A program made the translations under genes and the position numbers. Positions 28,201-36,404 of a stretch of 64,000 nucleotides of DNA are shown piece after piece. Position 1 is the stretch's first letter. Every line of letters starts with the position of its first letter. The stretch covers positions 1-64,000 of the forward strand of contig CAJUTE010000003.1 of the NCBI GenBank assembly GCA_910589555.1, in the 5' to 3' direction. The stretch comes from an uncultured Muribaculum sp. Lineage in GTDB: Bacteria; Bacteroidota; Bacteroidia; Bacteroidales; Muribaculaceae. The notes under the pieces were generated by a model. It had not been told where the DNA came from. It did not search any database and worked only from the letters and a program-made list of their open reading frames with translations.

Positions 28201-28333
28201 GAGCATTTAAATCAGGGAAAATATCAATCTCCATTCGCATTAATACCGACGCCCCTGCGATAAGAATTAATCCGAATGCGATAAGAATCGCCGCTCTGTT
28301 GGAGAGCGACCCCTTTATAATATTATTCAGCAT
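25259..28333 (-). CDS. CusA/CzcA-family heavy-metal efflux RND transporter
   Basis: 1024-residue inner-membrane proton-driven pump. The N-terminal helix and porter start (MRMEIDIFPDLNAPTVVVMT, then TRPIEAGLNG) are typical of the HME-RND group. The helix-4 motif reads AIGSLVDDAVVDVENVYKRL: the acidic relay is present, but it is neither the DFG-DGA form of divalent-metal CzcA nor the DAA form of Cu/Ag CusA. Metal specificity is therefore open. It is translationally coupled to the TolC-family gene and sits 5 bp after the adaptor gene. Confidence 0.9.
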   Translation of the reverse strand: MLNNIIKGSLSNRAAILIAFGLILIAGASVLMRMEIDIFPDLNAPTVVVMTEAPGLSAEEVEKTVTRPIEAGLNGAGSMRRVRSSSTTGFSVVWAEFKWGTDIYKARQTVAEKLTELSDELPANVGSPIIGPQSSILGEMLIIGLTADSTDMMHLRTIADRVIGPRLLSIGGVSQVSVLGGEEKEYQIQVIPAALKNYNVTAEELLAAVESLNNNATGGVINQYGNEYIVKTDIMTSSVEQFGQAVIKSDQNGIVRLSDVAEIKAAGKYPNFGCASVNAGPAVLLTVTKQPGVGTIPLTEAIQEQLDELKSSLPSDVKINTDIFRQSDFINNSIGNLQMSLIEGSLFVIAILFFFLMNVRTTAISVVTLPVSVIVTIIILHILGLNINTMTLGGIAIAIGSLVDDAVVDVENVYKRLKENKGKAPVIDVVLEASKEVRYPIFNSSLIIIASFLPLFFLSGFEGRMLVPLGVSFIVALIASTFVALTLTPVLCSYLLKSTGMAKDEKEPKTALALKNAYVKGLNFVMAHTKGSIIVTCGLFVFAVILFFTLGRSFLPPFNEGSFTINISALPGISLSESDHIGRVAEKEILSVPEIKIVARKTGRAELDEHSLGTNVSEIEAPYTLDNGRSRKEVEKELRDKLSKIPGVNIEIGQPISHRIDAMLSGTEAQISIKVFGDDINRLYSLGKKISESIQGIPGVVDVNVEQQMQRPQIDLRPRRELMAAYGITNAQFAQCVNMALGGVKVSEVYEDGTSRDITVRIHPDYSNSLESLADVTIDSNQGPIPLSYIAEFVSTTGPNSVNRENNSRRLVVSTNVSGRDLKGAVDDIKSAIKREVEFPEGYYVTYGGQFENEESASRTLLLTSILALIIIFLLLMSEFKNVRESLIVLANMPFAMIGGVIILRLTSGELNIPAIIGFISLLGISTRNGMLLISRYNSLLANGESLTESIYEGAKDRVLPIVMTALTSALALIPLALRGGEPGNEIQSPMAIVILGGLLTSTFLNLFIVPVVFYITTLKSKHK

Positions 28334-28338
28334 ATCGA

Positions 28339-29493
28339 TTAATGATTATGTGAGTGTCCTTGAGGGATGATGTTTTTGGTTTCTGCCAATTTGATGAAGG
28401 TCACACCTTCAACCACAATACTGTCACCAAGGTTAATTCCGGACAGAACCTCTCGTGACTTACCGTCAGACATTCCAAGTTCTACAGGCACTTTTTTATA
28501 TCCTTCAGAATCAATCTTCACAAATGCGTATTTCTGTCCCATCTGCTCAATTATGGCTTTTTCAGGTATGACAATCGCATTGTTTTTCTTTTTCCCGAGA
28601 AGGAACACCTCACATGAAGTTCCGGCTGAAACGGAACCATCGTTATTGAACTCAAAGTAAACGGGAATGTAGCCGGGAGATACAGGATAGCTGTCTTTTG
28701 CCGTTGCCACCATCCTTCCATTCAAATTCGATAACGCAATGGCTGAATCCATATATGCTGTTCTTATGTTGGCAGAGACTATATTCATCCCATCCGCCAT
28801 ATATTTTTCAGGGAAATCAGCTCTAAGAACAAGATTTTGTGAAGAAGACACACGAGCTATTGGCTGACCGGCGTTGACGTATTCTCCTGATTTTACAAAT
28901 AATTCAGTTATTACACCTGACGATTGTGAGTTCACCGAGCTGCCTGACTTGCTCCCTGAATGGGCTATAAGAGCCTGTTCATAAGCATTCTGAGCCGCAA
29001 TATAATCTTTTTTCGGTATGATTTGCTCTTCATAAAGCGGTTTCAATCGATCAAGCTCTTTTTTTGCCATTTCAAGATTCGCCGCTGTCGATTCATTCAA
29101 ATCACCTCCGGTCATTCCTCGGGAAGACAAAGAAGCTATGGTGGTCCCGTTATTGACTTTCGACCCTAAATTTATCCCGTTTCTCAATGTTATGATTCCC
29201 GATGACTTCGCTGATAAAATCATATCACCGGAAGAGGAGGGTAGAACACGTCCGCTCACCTTTATGACATCGTTGAAATCAGCAGGTTCAACACCAATGA
29301 CTTTAACTCCGAAATCGTGAGCTATATGCTCGTCAAGGATTATTTCATCACTGTGTTCATGAGCTTCGACCGATTCAATTTCCTTGCTATGGTCATGTGC
29401 CTCATGGTCATGATCGTGTTCAGAATGGTTATTGTTTGTGCAGCTGACAAGACTAACTGCAGTAATTAGATATAGATGTGATAATTTCTTCAT
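28339..29493 (-). CDS. Periplasmic adaptor subunit (CusB/CzcB-type), His-rich lipoprotein
   Basis: 384 residues. The lipobox LVSC (about residue 18) follows the signal helix. Next is a His/Asp/Glu-rich stretch, HSEHDHDHEAHDHSKEIE and EAHEHSDE, and the chain ends QGHSHNH; both ends could bind metal. The membrane-fusion body starts near VKVIGVEPADFNDVIKVSGR with lipoyl halves around GIITLRNGINLGSKV and SGEYVNAGQPIARV. It would join the RND pump to the outer-membrane duct. I use ATG at 29491-29493 (MKKLSHLY); the ATG four codons earlier is possible. Confidence 0.88.
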   Translation of the reverse strand: MKKLSHLYLITAVSLVSCTNNNHSEHDHDHEAHDHSKEIESVEAHEHSDEIILDEHIAHDFGVKVIGVEPADFNDVIKVSGRVLPSSSGDMILSAKSSGIITLRNGINLGSKVNNGTTIASLSSRGMTGGDLNESTAANLEMAKKELDRLKPLYEEQIIPKKDYIAAQNAYEQALIAHSGSKSGSSVNSQSSGVITELFVKSGEYVNAGQPIARVSSSQNLVLRADFPEKYMADGMNIVSANIRTAYMDSAIALSNLNGRMVATAKDSYPVSPGYIPVYFEFNNDGSVSAGTSCEVFLLGKKKNNAIVIPEKAIIEQMGQKYAFVKIDSEGYKKVPVELGMSDGKSREVLSGINLGDSIVVEGVTFIKLAETKNIIPQGHSHNH

Positions 29494-29588
29494 TTTCAGA
29501 TTCATGTTATAACAATAGAATAAATATACAAGTTAAGCCACAAGATTCTTTCAGGTACTTGTGATGCTTACTTCAAGAAATTGTAGTA

Positions 29589-29999
29589 CTATAAATGAAT
29601 CAATGGAGGAGCTCGTAGATTAATACATAGCCCAGACAATCCCGAAACCAATTTCGGGACAAAGTCATAGGTAATGCATTCTACATCGTCAGGAACGAAA
29701 ATTTCTTGTGCCCAATGTGGCAAAATCGCAGTCAATAGGGGGGTACCAAAATCTGATTCAAGAAGTTCTGAAGCTTGAAATTCGATGATTATGGGACAAA
29801 AATGCTGCTGATTATGGTGTCCGCCAGCTTCACTATCAGCATATAGATGGATGTGAAGAGACGGGCATTCATTTGTCTCGGTAAAAGCAAAGGACATGTG
29901 ACCATGACAATCATGGTGATGGAATCGCAAGACGGATGTCATTATGACAAACGTCAGCAATATGATATATGTTCCGTGCTTTATAACCGAGTTTATCAT
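29589..29999 (-). CDS. Small His-rich exported protein upstream of the metal efflux genes
   Basis: 136 residues. An N-terminal hydrophobic segment (YIILLTFVIMTSVL) is followed by RFHHHDCHGHMSF, then CPSLHIHLYAD and GGHHNQQHFCPI. This gives many His and four Cys within 75 residues, suggesting a metal-binding periplasmic or membrane-anchored protein. It resembles the small His-rich proteins found beside Cus/Czc operons in Bacteroidales (possibly DUF6769), but I cannot confirm the family. Its ATG overlaps the stop of the HerA-like gene (ATGA), and the adaptor gene begins 95 bp downstream, so it may be co-expressed with both. Confidence 0.7.
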   Translation of the reverse strand: MINSVIKHGTYIILLTFVIMTSVLRFHHHDCHGHMSFAFTETNECPSLHIHLYADSEAGGHHNQQHFCPIIIEFQASELLESDFGTPLLTAILPHWAQEIFVPDDVECITYDFVPKLVSGLSGLCINLRAPPLIHL

Positions 30000-31492
30000 T
30001 TCTTACGCTTACGGGTGGTTGTGGAGCCTGTAACACTTTTTACTACCTCTCGTCCTATCGAACGGCCCATGGATGTCAGAATTGGCATTGCAATTGAAGC
30101 AACAGCAGCCCAAAAACCGCTTTTTTTACGCTTTTTTGCGGGCGCTGCAGCTGAAGATGACGTTTTGGATTTAGTGGATTTAGTTTCCTTTGTTGTCTTG
30201 GCCTCACTTTGCTTTTTTGCCAAAAGTTTTTCAAATGCGCTTTCGCGGTCTATAGCCGTTTCATATTTTCCAAAAAGGACGGAATCTTTTATGATACAAT
30301 TCCTTTCTTTTGACGTGATGGCGCCTATATGGCTTAAAGGAAATATGATCGTGGCATTTTCAACAATTGATGGAGCTCCTTTAGCATCAAGAAAAGACAC
30401 TAATGCTTCGCCGGTGCCCAATTGTTGTAACGTCTCTTCTGTATCAAAAGCCGGATTAACACGAAATGTCTGAGCGGCAGCTTTAACCGCTTTCTGATCC
30501 CGTGGAGTGAAAGCTCTTAATGCGTGCTGAACTCTATTGCCCAACTGTCCTAAAATGGAATCTGGCACATCGATTGGATTTTGCGTAACAAAATAGATGC
30601 CAACCCCTTTGCTTCGAATTAATCTTACTACTCGCTCAATGTTATCAAGCAATGCTTTAGGTGCGTCATCAAATAGCAAATGGGCTTCATCAAAGAAAAA
30701 CGCAAGCTTTGGATAATCAAGATCGCCAACCTCCGGGAGGGTAGTATAGATTTCATTAAGCAACCACATCAGGAATGTCGAATAAACTTTAGGCGACTGA
30801 ACAAGTTTATCGGCGGCAAGAACACTTAAAACGCCCAAACCGCCTTCTTTATCCATGAGATCTTGAATATTAAAGTTAGGTTCCCCGAAAAACTTATCAG
30901 CGCCTTGATTTTCAAGAGCCAGCAGAGCTCGTTGTATAGCACCTATGCTCTGAGCGCTTATATTACCATAAGCCGTGGTATATTGAGCTGAATTTTTGGA
31001 TACATAGTCAAGCATCGACCGTAAGTCTTTCAAATCTATCAATAACAGATTCTCATCAGCTGCAATTCGAAAAACGATATTTAAGACACCGGTTTGAGTG
31101 GGATTGAGTTCAAGCAATCGTGCCATCAGATCGGCACCCATGCCGGAAATTGTAGCACGCATAGGGTGTCCTTGTTCGCCGAATACATCAAAAAATCTAA
31201 CCGGACAAGCCGAGAATCGAGGCGTTTCCAGCCCGAATTCCTCACATCGTTTCTCTATAAAGGGGCTTAAACTGCCTTTCTGTGAAATTCCTGATAAATC
31301 ACCCTTGATATCAGCCATGAAGCAAGGGACACCTGCCTGCGACAATGTTTCAGCAATAACTTGCAACGTCACAGTTTTTCCTGTACCTGTCGCTCCGGCT
31401 ATAAGTCCGTGCCGATTCACCATTTTAGGGTTAAGAGAAATAGGTCCATTGGACCCATGAGCTATATATAGTCCGTAATTCTTGTCAAACAT
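29996..31492 (-). CDS. HerA-like / DUF853 P-loop ATPase
   Basis: 498 residues. Walker A is at about residues 30-38 (GATGTGKTVTL) and Walker B is LAFFFDEAHLLFDDAP. The block GIYFVTQNPIDVPDSILGQL and FTPRDQKAVKAAAQTFRVNP are hallmarks of the YjgR/DUF853 group of the HerA-FtsK superfamily. The C-terminus is a Lys/Ser/Ala-rich tail ending in TTTRKRKK, likely disordered and nucleic-acid binding. The cellular role of this group is not established. The start at 31490-31492 (MFDKNYGLY) follows a good promoter; a longer TTG/ATG-type frame from 31525 overlaps it. Confidence 0.85.
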   Translation of the reverse strand: MFDKNYGLYIAHGSNGPISLNPKMVNRHGLIAGATGTGKTVTLQVIAETLSQAGVPCFMADIKGDLSGISQKGSLSPFIEKRCEEFGLETPRFSACPVRFFDVFGEQGHPMRATISGMGADLMARLLELNPTQTGVLNIVFRIAADENLLLIDLKDLRSMLDYVSKNSAQYTTAYGNISAQSIGAIQRALLALENQGADKFFGEPNFNIQDLMDKEGGLGVLSVLAADKLVQSPKVYSTFLMWLLNEIYTTLPEVGDLDYPKLAFFFDEAHLLFDDAPKALLDNIERVVRLIRSKGVGIYFVTQNPIDVPDSILGQLGNRVQHALRAFTPRDQKAVKAAAQTFRVNPAFDTEETLQQLGTGEALVSFLDAKGAPSIVENATIIFPLSHIGAITSKERNCIIKDSVLFGKYETAIDRESAFEKLLAKKQSEAKTTKETKSTKSKTSSSAAAPAKKRKKSGFWAAVASIAMPILTSMGRSIGREVVKSVTGSTTTRKRKK

Positions 31493-31514
31493 AGTGTTGT
31501 AATTTGTATTTTTA

Positions 31515-31522
31515 CAAAGATA
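31515..31522 (-). promoter_or_regulatory. TAnnTTTG promoter element of the HerA-like gene
   Basis: TATCTTTG on the minus strand, 23 bases before the start. It could also drive the His-rich gene and, by read-through, the efflux genes, since no other clear element precedes them. Confidence 0.75.
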
Positions 31523-31755
31523 CAAATTTATTTGCTTAATAGGCTTTCATCATAATATGATTTAATAAGCCCATAGGTATTGAATTTTCCGAGAGACAAA
31601 ATTAAGATAAAAGCAATGCAACTAAGTGTCAAATTCACCCCATCATCCACACCTACATATTTACGACATAATCGTGATTATGTTAAGTAAACATATCGCA
31701 ATATTAAGGTGCCTATCCCAATTGAATGCTCGCTGGGGATTTTTAAGCACAAAAA

Positions 31756-31791
31756 ATGAAGGTTTCTCCTATTTTGAGGAAAAACCTTCAT
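31756..31791 (-). terminator. Rho-independent terminator of lysC-lysA
   Basis: Perfect 10-bp stem ATGAAGGTTT (31756-31765) and AAACCTTCAT (31782-31791), followed on the minus strand by a T run. It lies 20 bp past the lysA stop. The remaining 31523-31755 gap shows no gene. Confidence 0.88.
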
Positions 31792-31811
31792 CTCGATTCC
31801 TAAATATATTT

Positions 31812-32951
31812 TTAGTTGAATATTGCTTGCGGCAATTTGCGGCAATTGTATTGAGACGCCATTATCTCTCCGTAAGCTCCTGCAGAACGCAAAGCGAGCA
31901 AATCGCCGCGAGATGTTACAGGTAAAGTCTCATTTACGCCAAAACAATCCGAAGATTCACATATAGGACCCACCACATCATAAGTTTCAGTCAAGGACGA
32001 TGAGGATGTGATATTTTGAATCAGATGATGAGCCTGATACAGTGCGGGACGAATCAAGTCGGTCATTCCGGCATCAACAATCACAAATTTCTTTTTCAGC
32101 CCTTCCTTCACATATAAAACTTTGGTAATCAGGGATCCGCATTGAGCCACCACCGAGCGGCCAAGTTCAAAATGCAGAGACTGTCCCTTCGATAGCTTCA
32201 GATTTTTACGGAATGTGTCAAAATAAGAGCTAAAATCCGGAATTGGATTGGAATCAGGATTCTCATAATCAATACCCAAACCTCCACCTACATTAATTGA
32301 CTCAAAGTTAATGCCTTGTGCGGAATAATGTTCCACCATTGCATTAATTTTAGCACACAACACCTTAAACGGTTCATTGGTGGTAATTTGTGAACCGATA
32401 TGGAAATGCAATCCGATCAAATGCAAATTAGGCTGCTTCAAGCAGTATGTAATAGCTTCATCGAGCATCTCAAGAGCGATTCCAAACTTATTCTCATCAA
32501 GACCGGTTGTGATATAATGATGTGTATGCGCATCGATGTTAGGGTTAACTCGGAGAGCGACATTGACTACCTTATCCTTATTTATAGCCATCTCATTGAT
32601 TAACTGTAGCTCAGGCAACGATTCAACATTGAAGCACCCTACTCCGTTATCAATGGCGAAATCTATCTCAGAGTCACCCTTCCCTACTCCGGCAAACACT
32701 ATCTTTTCCGCAGGGAAGCCGGCATTAATAGCTGCCCTTATTTCACCTTCGCTTACACAATCGGCTCCAAATCCATTTTTAGCAATAAACTTGAGTATCA
32801 TCGGGTTACTGTTTGCTTTTATTGCATAATGCACACAGTATTCCTTTTCAGGAGAAGCTTTCTTTATCGCATCCAATGTGTTGGACAGCAACTCCATATC
32901 ATAATAGTAGAATGGAGTTGGCGTGTCACGAAATTTCTTTATATCAAACAT
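31812..32951 (-). CDS. lysA: Diaminopimelate decarboxylase
   Basis: 379-residue PLP enzyme that makes lysine from meso-diaminopimelate. The PLP lysine motif is HYAIKANSNP (about residue 45). HFHIGSQITT, the glycine-rich INVGGGLGIDYE and the substrate motif CESSDCFG follow, and the chain ends GAYGEIMASQYNCR. It is a fold-type III enzyme close to the usual length. It lies 16 bp after lysC, linking first and last steps of lysine synthesis in one unit. Confidence 0.94.
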   Translation of the reverse strand: MFDIKKFRDTPTPFYYYDMELLSNTLDAIKKASPEKEYCVHYAIKANSNPMILKFIAKNGFGADCVSEGEIRAAINAGFPAEKIVFAGVGKGDSEIDFAIDNGVGCFNVESLPELQLINEMAINKDKVVNVALRVNPNIDAHTHHYITTGLDENKFGIALEMLDEAITYCLKQPNLHLIGLHFHIGSQITTNEPFKVLCAKINAMVEHYSAQGINFESINVGGGLGIDYENPDSNPIPDFSSYFDTFRKNLKLSKGQSLHFELGRSVVAQCGSLITKVLYVKEGLKKKFVIVDAGMTDLIRPALYQAHHLIQNITSSSSLTETYDVVGPICESSDCFGVNETLPVTSRGDLLALRSAGAYGEIMASQYNCRKLPQAIFN

Positions 32952-32967
32952 AACGACAATTGTTAAA

Positions 32968-34287
32968 TTACTTATTCTTAAACAAGTTGTCGCTTAATAA
33001 GTTGAGGGCTTTTACCTTATCTTCCTTTCTCACAAGGAAAGAAATGTTATAATTGCTGCCTCCGTAGGAGATCATTCTTATTGGAATTTCACGCAACGCA
33101 TCCATGGCTTTTGCTTCAAATCCACGATTCTGCCATTCCAAGTCACCAACAACACAGATTATAACCATGTCACGGTCAATTGTCACAGTTCCGAACTTTC
33201 GCAAATCATCAAGAATGGCATCAAGATTACGCTCATTATCAATGGTCAATGAAACACCGACCTCTGATGTAGTAATCATGTCTATTGCTGTCTGATGTGA
33301 TTCAAACACCTCAAACACCTTACGTAAAAATCCATAGGCAAGCAACATTCTGCCTGACTTAATCTTGATTGCGGTTATATTGTCTTTGGCAGCTACAGCC
33401 TTTATGGCACAAGATGTTTGAGCATTATGAATCAATGTTCCTTTTGCCTCAGGCTGCATAGTGTTGAGCAGACGCACCGGAATATTATTCAATTTTGCCG
33501 GCAAAATGCAGGTAGGATGAAGGATTTTAGCACCGAAATAAGCCAGCTCGGCAGCTTCTTCAAAATGAAGTTCTTCAACCGGATCGGTATTTTCCACAAA
33601 ACGCGGGTCATTATTGTGCATTCCGTCAATATCGGTCCATATCTCAATCTCCTCGGCATTGATGGCAGCACCTATAAGAGATGCGGTATAATCACTTCCT
33701 CCCCTTTGCAAATTATCTATTTCACCGTAAGCATTGCGGCAAATATATCCTTGAGTGATGTAAAGGTCGGCATCGGTGTGCTTGTCGAGCAGAGCGTTCA
33801 ACTTCGACTTGATGTATTGGGCATCAGGCTCCGCGTTTTTATCGGTGCGCATGAAATCCAATGCCGGCAGCAACACTGATTTACATCCCAATTCAGCCAT
33901 ATAGATATTCATCATGGCTGTTGACATGAGTTCGCCTTGAGCAAGTATTTCTTTTTCTTCAAAAAGAGTGAATATATCCTTAGTAAATGAACGCATATAA
34001 TTGAAGCAAGACTTTACCTCACGGGTAGCTTCAATCTTGCTCTCTTCCTTTTCATAAAGAGCATTGATGGTCTTCATGTACTTTGCTTCAAGCTGATTGA
34101 TGGTTTCTTTGGCTCCATCAACATTCTTCTTGTACAAGTACTCTGAAATTTCAACAAGCGTATTGGTTGTGCCCGACATTGCTGACAATACAATGATATT
34201 ACGGCCACGTTCGGCGATAAGTTTTGCGACTTCTTTCATCCTCTCGGCTGAACCTACGGATGTGCCTCCAAATTTTAATACTTTCAT
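32968..34287 (-). CDS. lysC: Aspartate kinase (monofunctional)
   Basis: 439 residues. The kinase domain opens with KFGGTSVGSAERM and includes GGSDYTASLIGAAI and TDIDGMHNNDPR. Two ACT-type segments follow from about residue 300 (MLLAYGFLRKVFEVFESHQT, then MVIICVVGDLEWQ), suggesting feedback control, probably by lysine given the partner gene. There is no homoserine dehydrogenase fusion. It phosphorylates aspartate at the start of the lysine/threonine/methionine pathway. Confidence 0.93.
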   Translation of the reverse strand: MKVLKFGGTSVGSAERMKEVAKLIAERGRNIIVLSAMSGTTNTLVEISEYLYKKNVDGAKETINQLEAKYMKTINALYEKEESKIEATREVKSCFNYMRSFTKDIFTLFEEKEILAQGELMSTAMMNIYMAELGCKSVLLPALDFMRTDKNAEPDAQYIKSKLNALLDKHTDADLYITQGYICRNAYGEIDNLQRGGSDYTASLIGAAINAEEIEIWTDIDGMHNNDPRFVENTDPVEELHFEEAAELAYFGAKILHPTCILPAKLNNIPVRLLNTMQPEAKGTLIHNAQTSCAIKAVAAKDNITAIKIKSGRMLLAYGFLRKVFEVFESHQTAIDMITTSEVGVSLTIDNERNLDAILDDLRKFGTVTIDRDMVIICVVGDLEWQNRGFEAKAMDALREIPIRMISYGGSNYNISFLVRKEDKVKALNLLSDNLFKNK

Positions 34288-34321
34288 TCTCTAAAAATAT
34301 ATGTTATAACATAAAACAGTG

Positions 34322-34329
34322 CAAAGATA
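34322..34329 (-). promoter_or_regulatory. TAnnTTTG promoter element of lysC-lysA
   Basis: TATCTTTG on the minus strand, 34 bases before the lysC ATG. No riboswitch-like structure fits in so short a leader. Confidence 0.75.
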
Positions 34330-34361
34330 CAAAAAATCACACATACTTTTGACTGCTGTGG

Positions 34362-35036
34362 TCAATTTATTGGGTCTAACGACCTTAATTGTTTATCCTC
34401 GCATCTTAATACTTTTCCGGGAAATTGTTCCAGAAATGCCAGATTGTGGGTTGCCATTATCACTGCCGTTCCATCCTTGGATATCTCATGCAGATACCTT
34501 ACTATCTGCTCTCCGGTTGCAGGATCAAGATTACCGGTAGGCTCATCAGCAAGAATCAATTGAGGTTTATTGAGCAACGCACGTGCGATAACAATACGCT
34601 GTTGCTCTCCCCCCGACAGCTCATGAGGCATTTTGTAAGACTTGTTCAGCATTCCCACTTCCTTGAGAACCTCCTCAATGCGTTGGTCTATATCCTGCTT
34701 GTTCTTCCAACCTGTAGCCTCAAGGACAAAATGGAGATTCTCATAAACCGAACGATCTGTAAGCAGCTGGAAATCCTGAAACACGATGCCTATAGAACGC
34801 CGCAAAAATGGGACCTCCTTCCTCTTGATGCTTGTAAGATCATAGTTAAGGACATGGGCATCCCCGCTTTCAATCGGGATTTCCACATACATTGACTTAA
34901 GCAGACTGCTCTTGCCGCTGCCAACCTTGCCTATTATATAAGTGAATTCGCCACTATTAATCTGAAGGTTGACATTTTTAAGCACAACGTGTTCCTTACG
35001 CAGGATTTCAACATTATTATAATCAACGACGAGCAT
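34362..35036 (-). CDS. ftsE: FtsE-like ABC transporter ATP-binding protein
   Basis: 224 residues, a single ABC ATPase: Walker A IGKVGSGKSSLLKS, signature LSGGEQQRIVIARALL, Walker B LILADEPTGNLD, and the switch His in ATHNLAF. Length and the early YNNVEILRKEHVVLKNVNLQ fit FtsE, the cell-division ATPase that with FtsX activates peptidoglycan hydrolases. FtsX is not adjacent, so the name rests on similarity; a LolD-type assignment is the main alternative. It is the last gene of the run beginning with clpP, 5 bp after hisIE. Confidence 0.8.
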   Translation of the reverse strand: MLVVDYNNVEILRKEHVVLKNVNLQINSGEFTYIIGKVGSGKSSLLKSMYVEIPIESGDAHVLNYDLTSIKRKEVPFLRRSIGIVFQDFQLLTDRSVYENLHFVLEATGWKNKQDIDQRIEEVLKEVGMLNKSYKMPHELSGGEQQRIVIARALLNKPQLILADEPTGNLDPATGEQIVRYLHEISKDGTAVIMATHNLAFLEQFPGKVLRCEDKQLRSLDPIN

Positions 35037-35041
35037 GTCAA

Positions 35042-35641
35042 TTATTCTTTATGCCTTTTTCTTAGTTCCTCTGCGAGTTCTTCAATCCTATGCCCTTTTG
35101 ACGTAAGCAACACGATGAGATGATATATAAGATCCGATGCCTCATATATAAGGCGGTCATCTGTGCCGTTAGTCGCCTCTATGACGGTTTCTACAGCTTC
35201 CTCCCCTACTTTCTGAGCCATGCGGTTGATTCCTTTTTGGAACAAAGAAGTGGTATAGGAGCCTTCCGGCATTTCTTTATGGCGGCGGTCTATGAAGTCT
35301 TGAAGATATTCAAAGAAATATACCCCGGCATTGTTTTCTGTGCCGAAGCAAGTGTCAGTTCCTTTATGACAAGTAGGTCCTGCGGGTATCGCCTTTATCA
35401 GCAATGTATCGTTATCACAATCTTCCTGAATAGAAACGACATTCAAGAAATTTCCACTTTCTTCACCTTTGGTCCACAGACGGTTTTTGGTGCGGCTGAA
35501 GAATGTGACCTTTCCAGTCTCCACGGTTTTATTGTAGGCTTCCTCATTCATAAAGCCCACCATGAGCACATTCTTTGTTCTTACATCTTGTATGACGGCT
35601 GGAATAAGTCCGTTCAATTTGCTATAATCTAAATTAGCCAT
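35042..35641 (-). CDS. hisIE: Bifunctional phosphoribosyl-AMP cyclohydrolase / phosphoribosyl-ATP pyrophosphatase
   Basis: 199 residues, fused HisI and HisE, steps 2 and 3 of histidine synthesis. The N-terminal cyclohydrolase has EDCDNDTLLIK (metal) and GPTCHKGTDTCFG (zinc Cys). The C-terminal pyrophosphatase from about residue 110 has KVGEEAVETVIEATNG and YEASDLIYHLIVLL. Fusion order and size are standard. It lies 2 bp after hisF. Confidence 0.95.
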   Translation of the reverse strand: MANLDYSKLNGLIPAVIQDVRTKNVLMVGFMNEEAYNKTVETGKVTFFSRTKNRLWTKGEESGNFLNVVSIQEDCDNDTLLIKAIPAGPTCHKGTDTCFGTENNAGVYFFEYLQDFIDRRHKEMPEGSYTTSLFQKGINRMAQKVGEEAVETVIEATNGTDDRLIYEASDLIYHLIVLLTSKGHRIEELAEELRKRHKE

Positions 35642-35643
35642 GA

Positions 35644-36399
35644 TTATAATCTTACATTAATATTATTTTCGCGAAGATAACACTTTAATTCGTGAATTCC
35701 GATTTCATTAAAATGAAAAATACTTGCGGCAAGAGCGGCATCGGCACATCCTGATGAAAAAACATCATAGAAATGTGATAATGCTCCGGCTCCTCCCGAA
35801 GCAATGATCGGAATTGACAGGCGATTGTGAAGTTCTCTCAATGTGTCGCAAGCGAAACCAGTTTTTACCCCGTCATGATTCATGCTCGTGAAAAGAATCT
35901 CACCGGCTCCTCGTTCTTGAGCCTCATGCGCCCACTCAATCAGACTGCGGTCAGTAGGGATTCTGCCTCCATTTAGGAAACATTTCCATTCACCGTTGTC
36001 AAGTTTTGCGTCAATGGCAACCACGCACACCTGCGAACCGAACCGGGAAGCTATATCATCAATAAGTCTTGGATTTCGTAGCGCGGCTGAGTTTATCGAA
36101 ATTTTATCAGCCCCCGCATTAAGCAGTTTTTCCACATCATCCACCTGATTTATACCCCCTCCCACAGTAAACGGGATACTGATATTGGCAGCCACACGAC
36201 GCACTAAGTCAATAAAAGTCTTTCTCCCGTCATGCGATGCGGTGATGTCAAGGTAGACTAATTCGTCAGCACCGTCAAGGCTATATTTGCGGCCGAGTTC
36301 TACAGGATCACCGGCATCACGGAAATTAACGAAATTCACTCCCTTTACGGTCGTGCCGTCCTTCACATCAAGACATGGAATTATTCGTTTGGCAAGCAT
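35644..36399 (-). CDS. hisF: Imidazole glycerol phosphate synthase, cyclase subunit
   Basis: 251-residue TIM barrel that uses ammonia from HisH to form IGP and AICAR. Catalytic Asp residues are in CLDVKDGTTVKGVNF (about residue 11) and VVAIDAKLDNG (about 130). Phosphate loops PFTVGGGINQVDD and IIASGGAGAL are intact. AICAR produced here feeds purine synthesis. It is 5 bp after hisA. Confidence 0.96.
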   Translation of the reverse strand: MLAKRIIPCLDVKDGTTVKGVNFVNFRDAGDPVELGRKYSLDGADELVYLDITASHDGRKTFIDLVRRVAANISIPFTVGGGINQVDDVEKLLNAGADKISINSAALRNPRLIDDIASRFGSQVCVVAIDAKLDNGEWKCFLNGGRIPTDRSLIEWAHEAQERGAGEILFTSMNHDGVKTGFACDTLRELHNRLSIPIIASGGAGALSHFYDVFSSGCADAALAASIFHFNEIGIHELKCYLRENNINVRL

Positions 36400-36404
36400 G
36401 ATCC

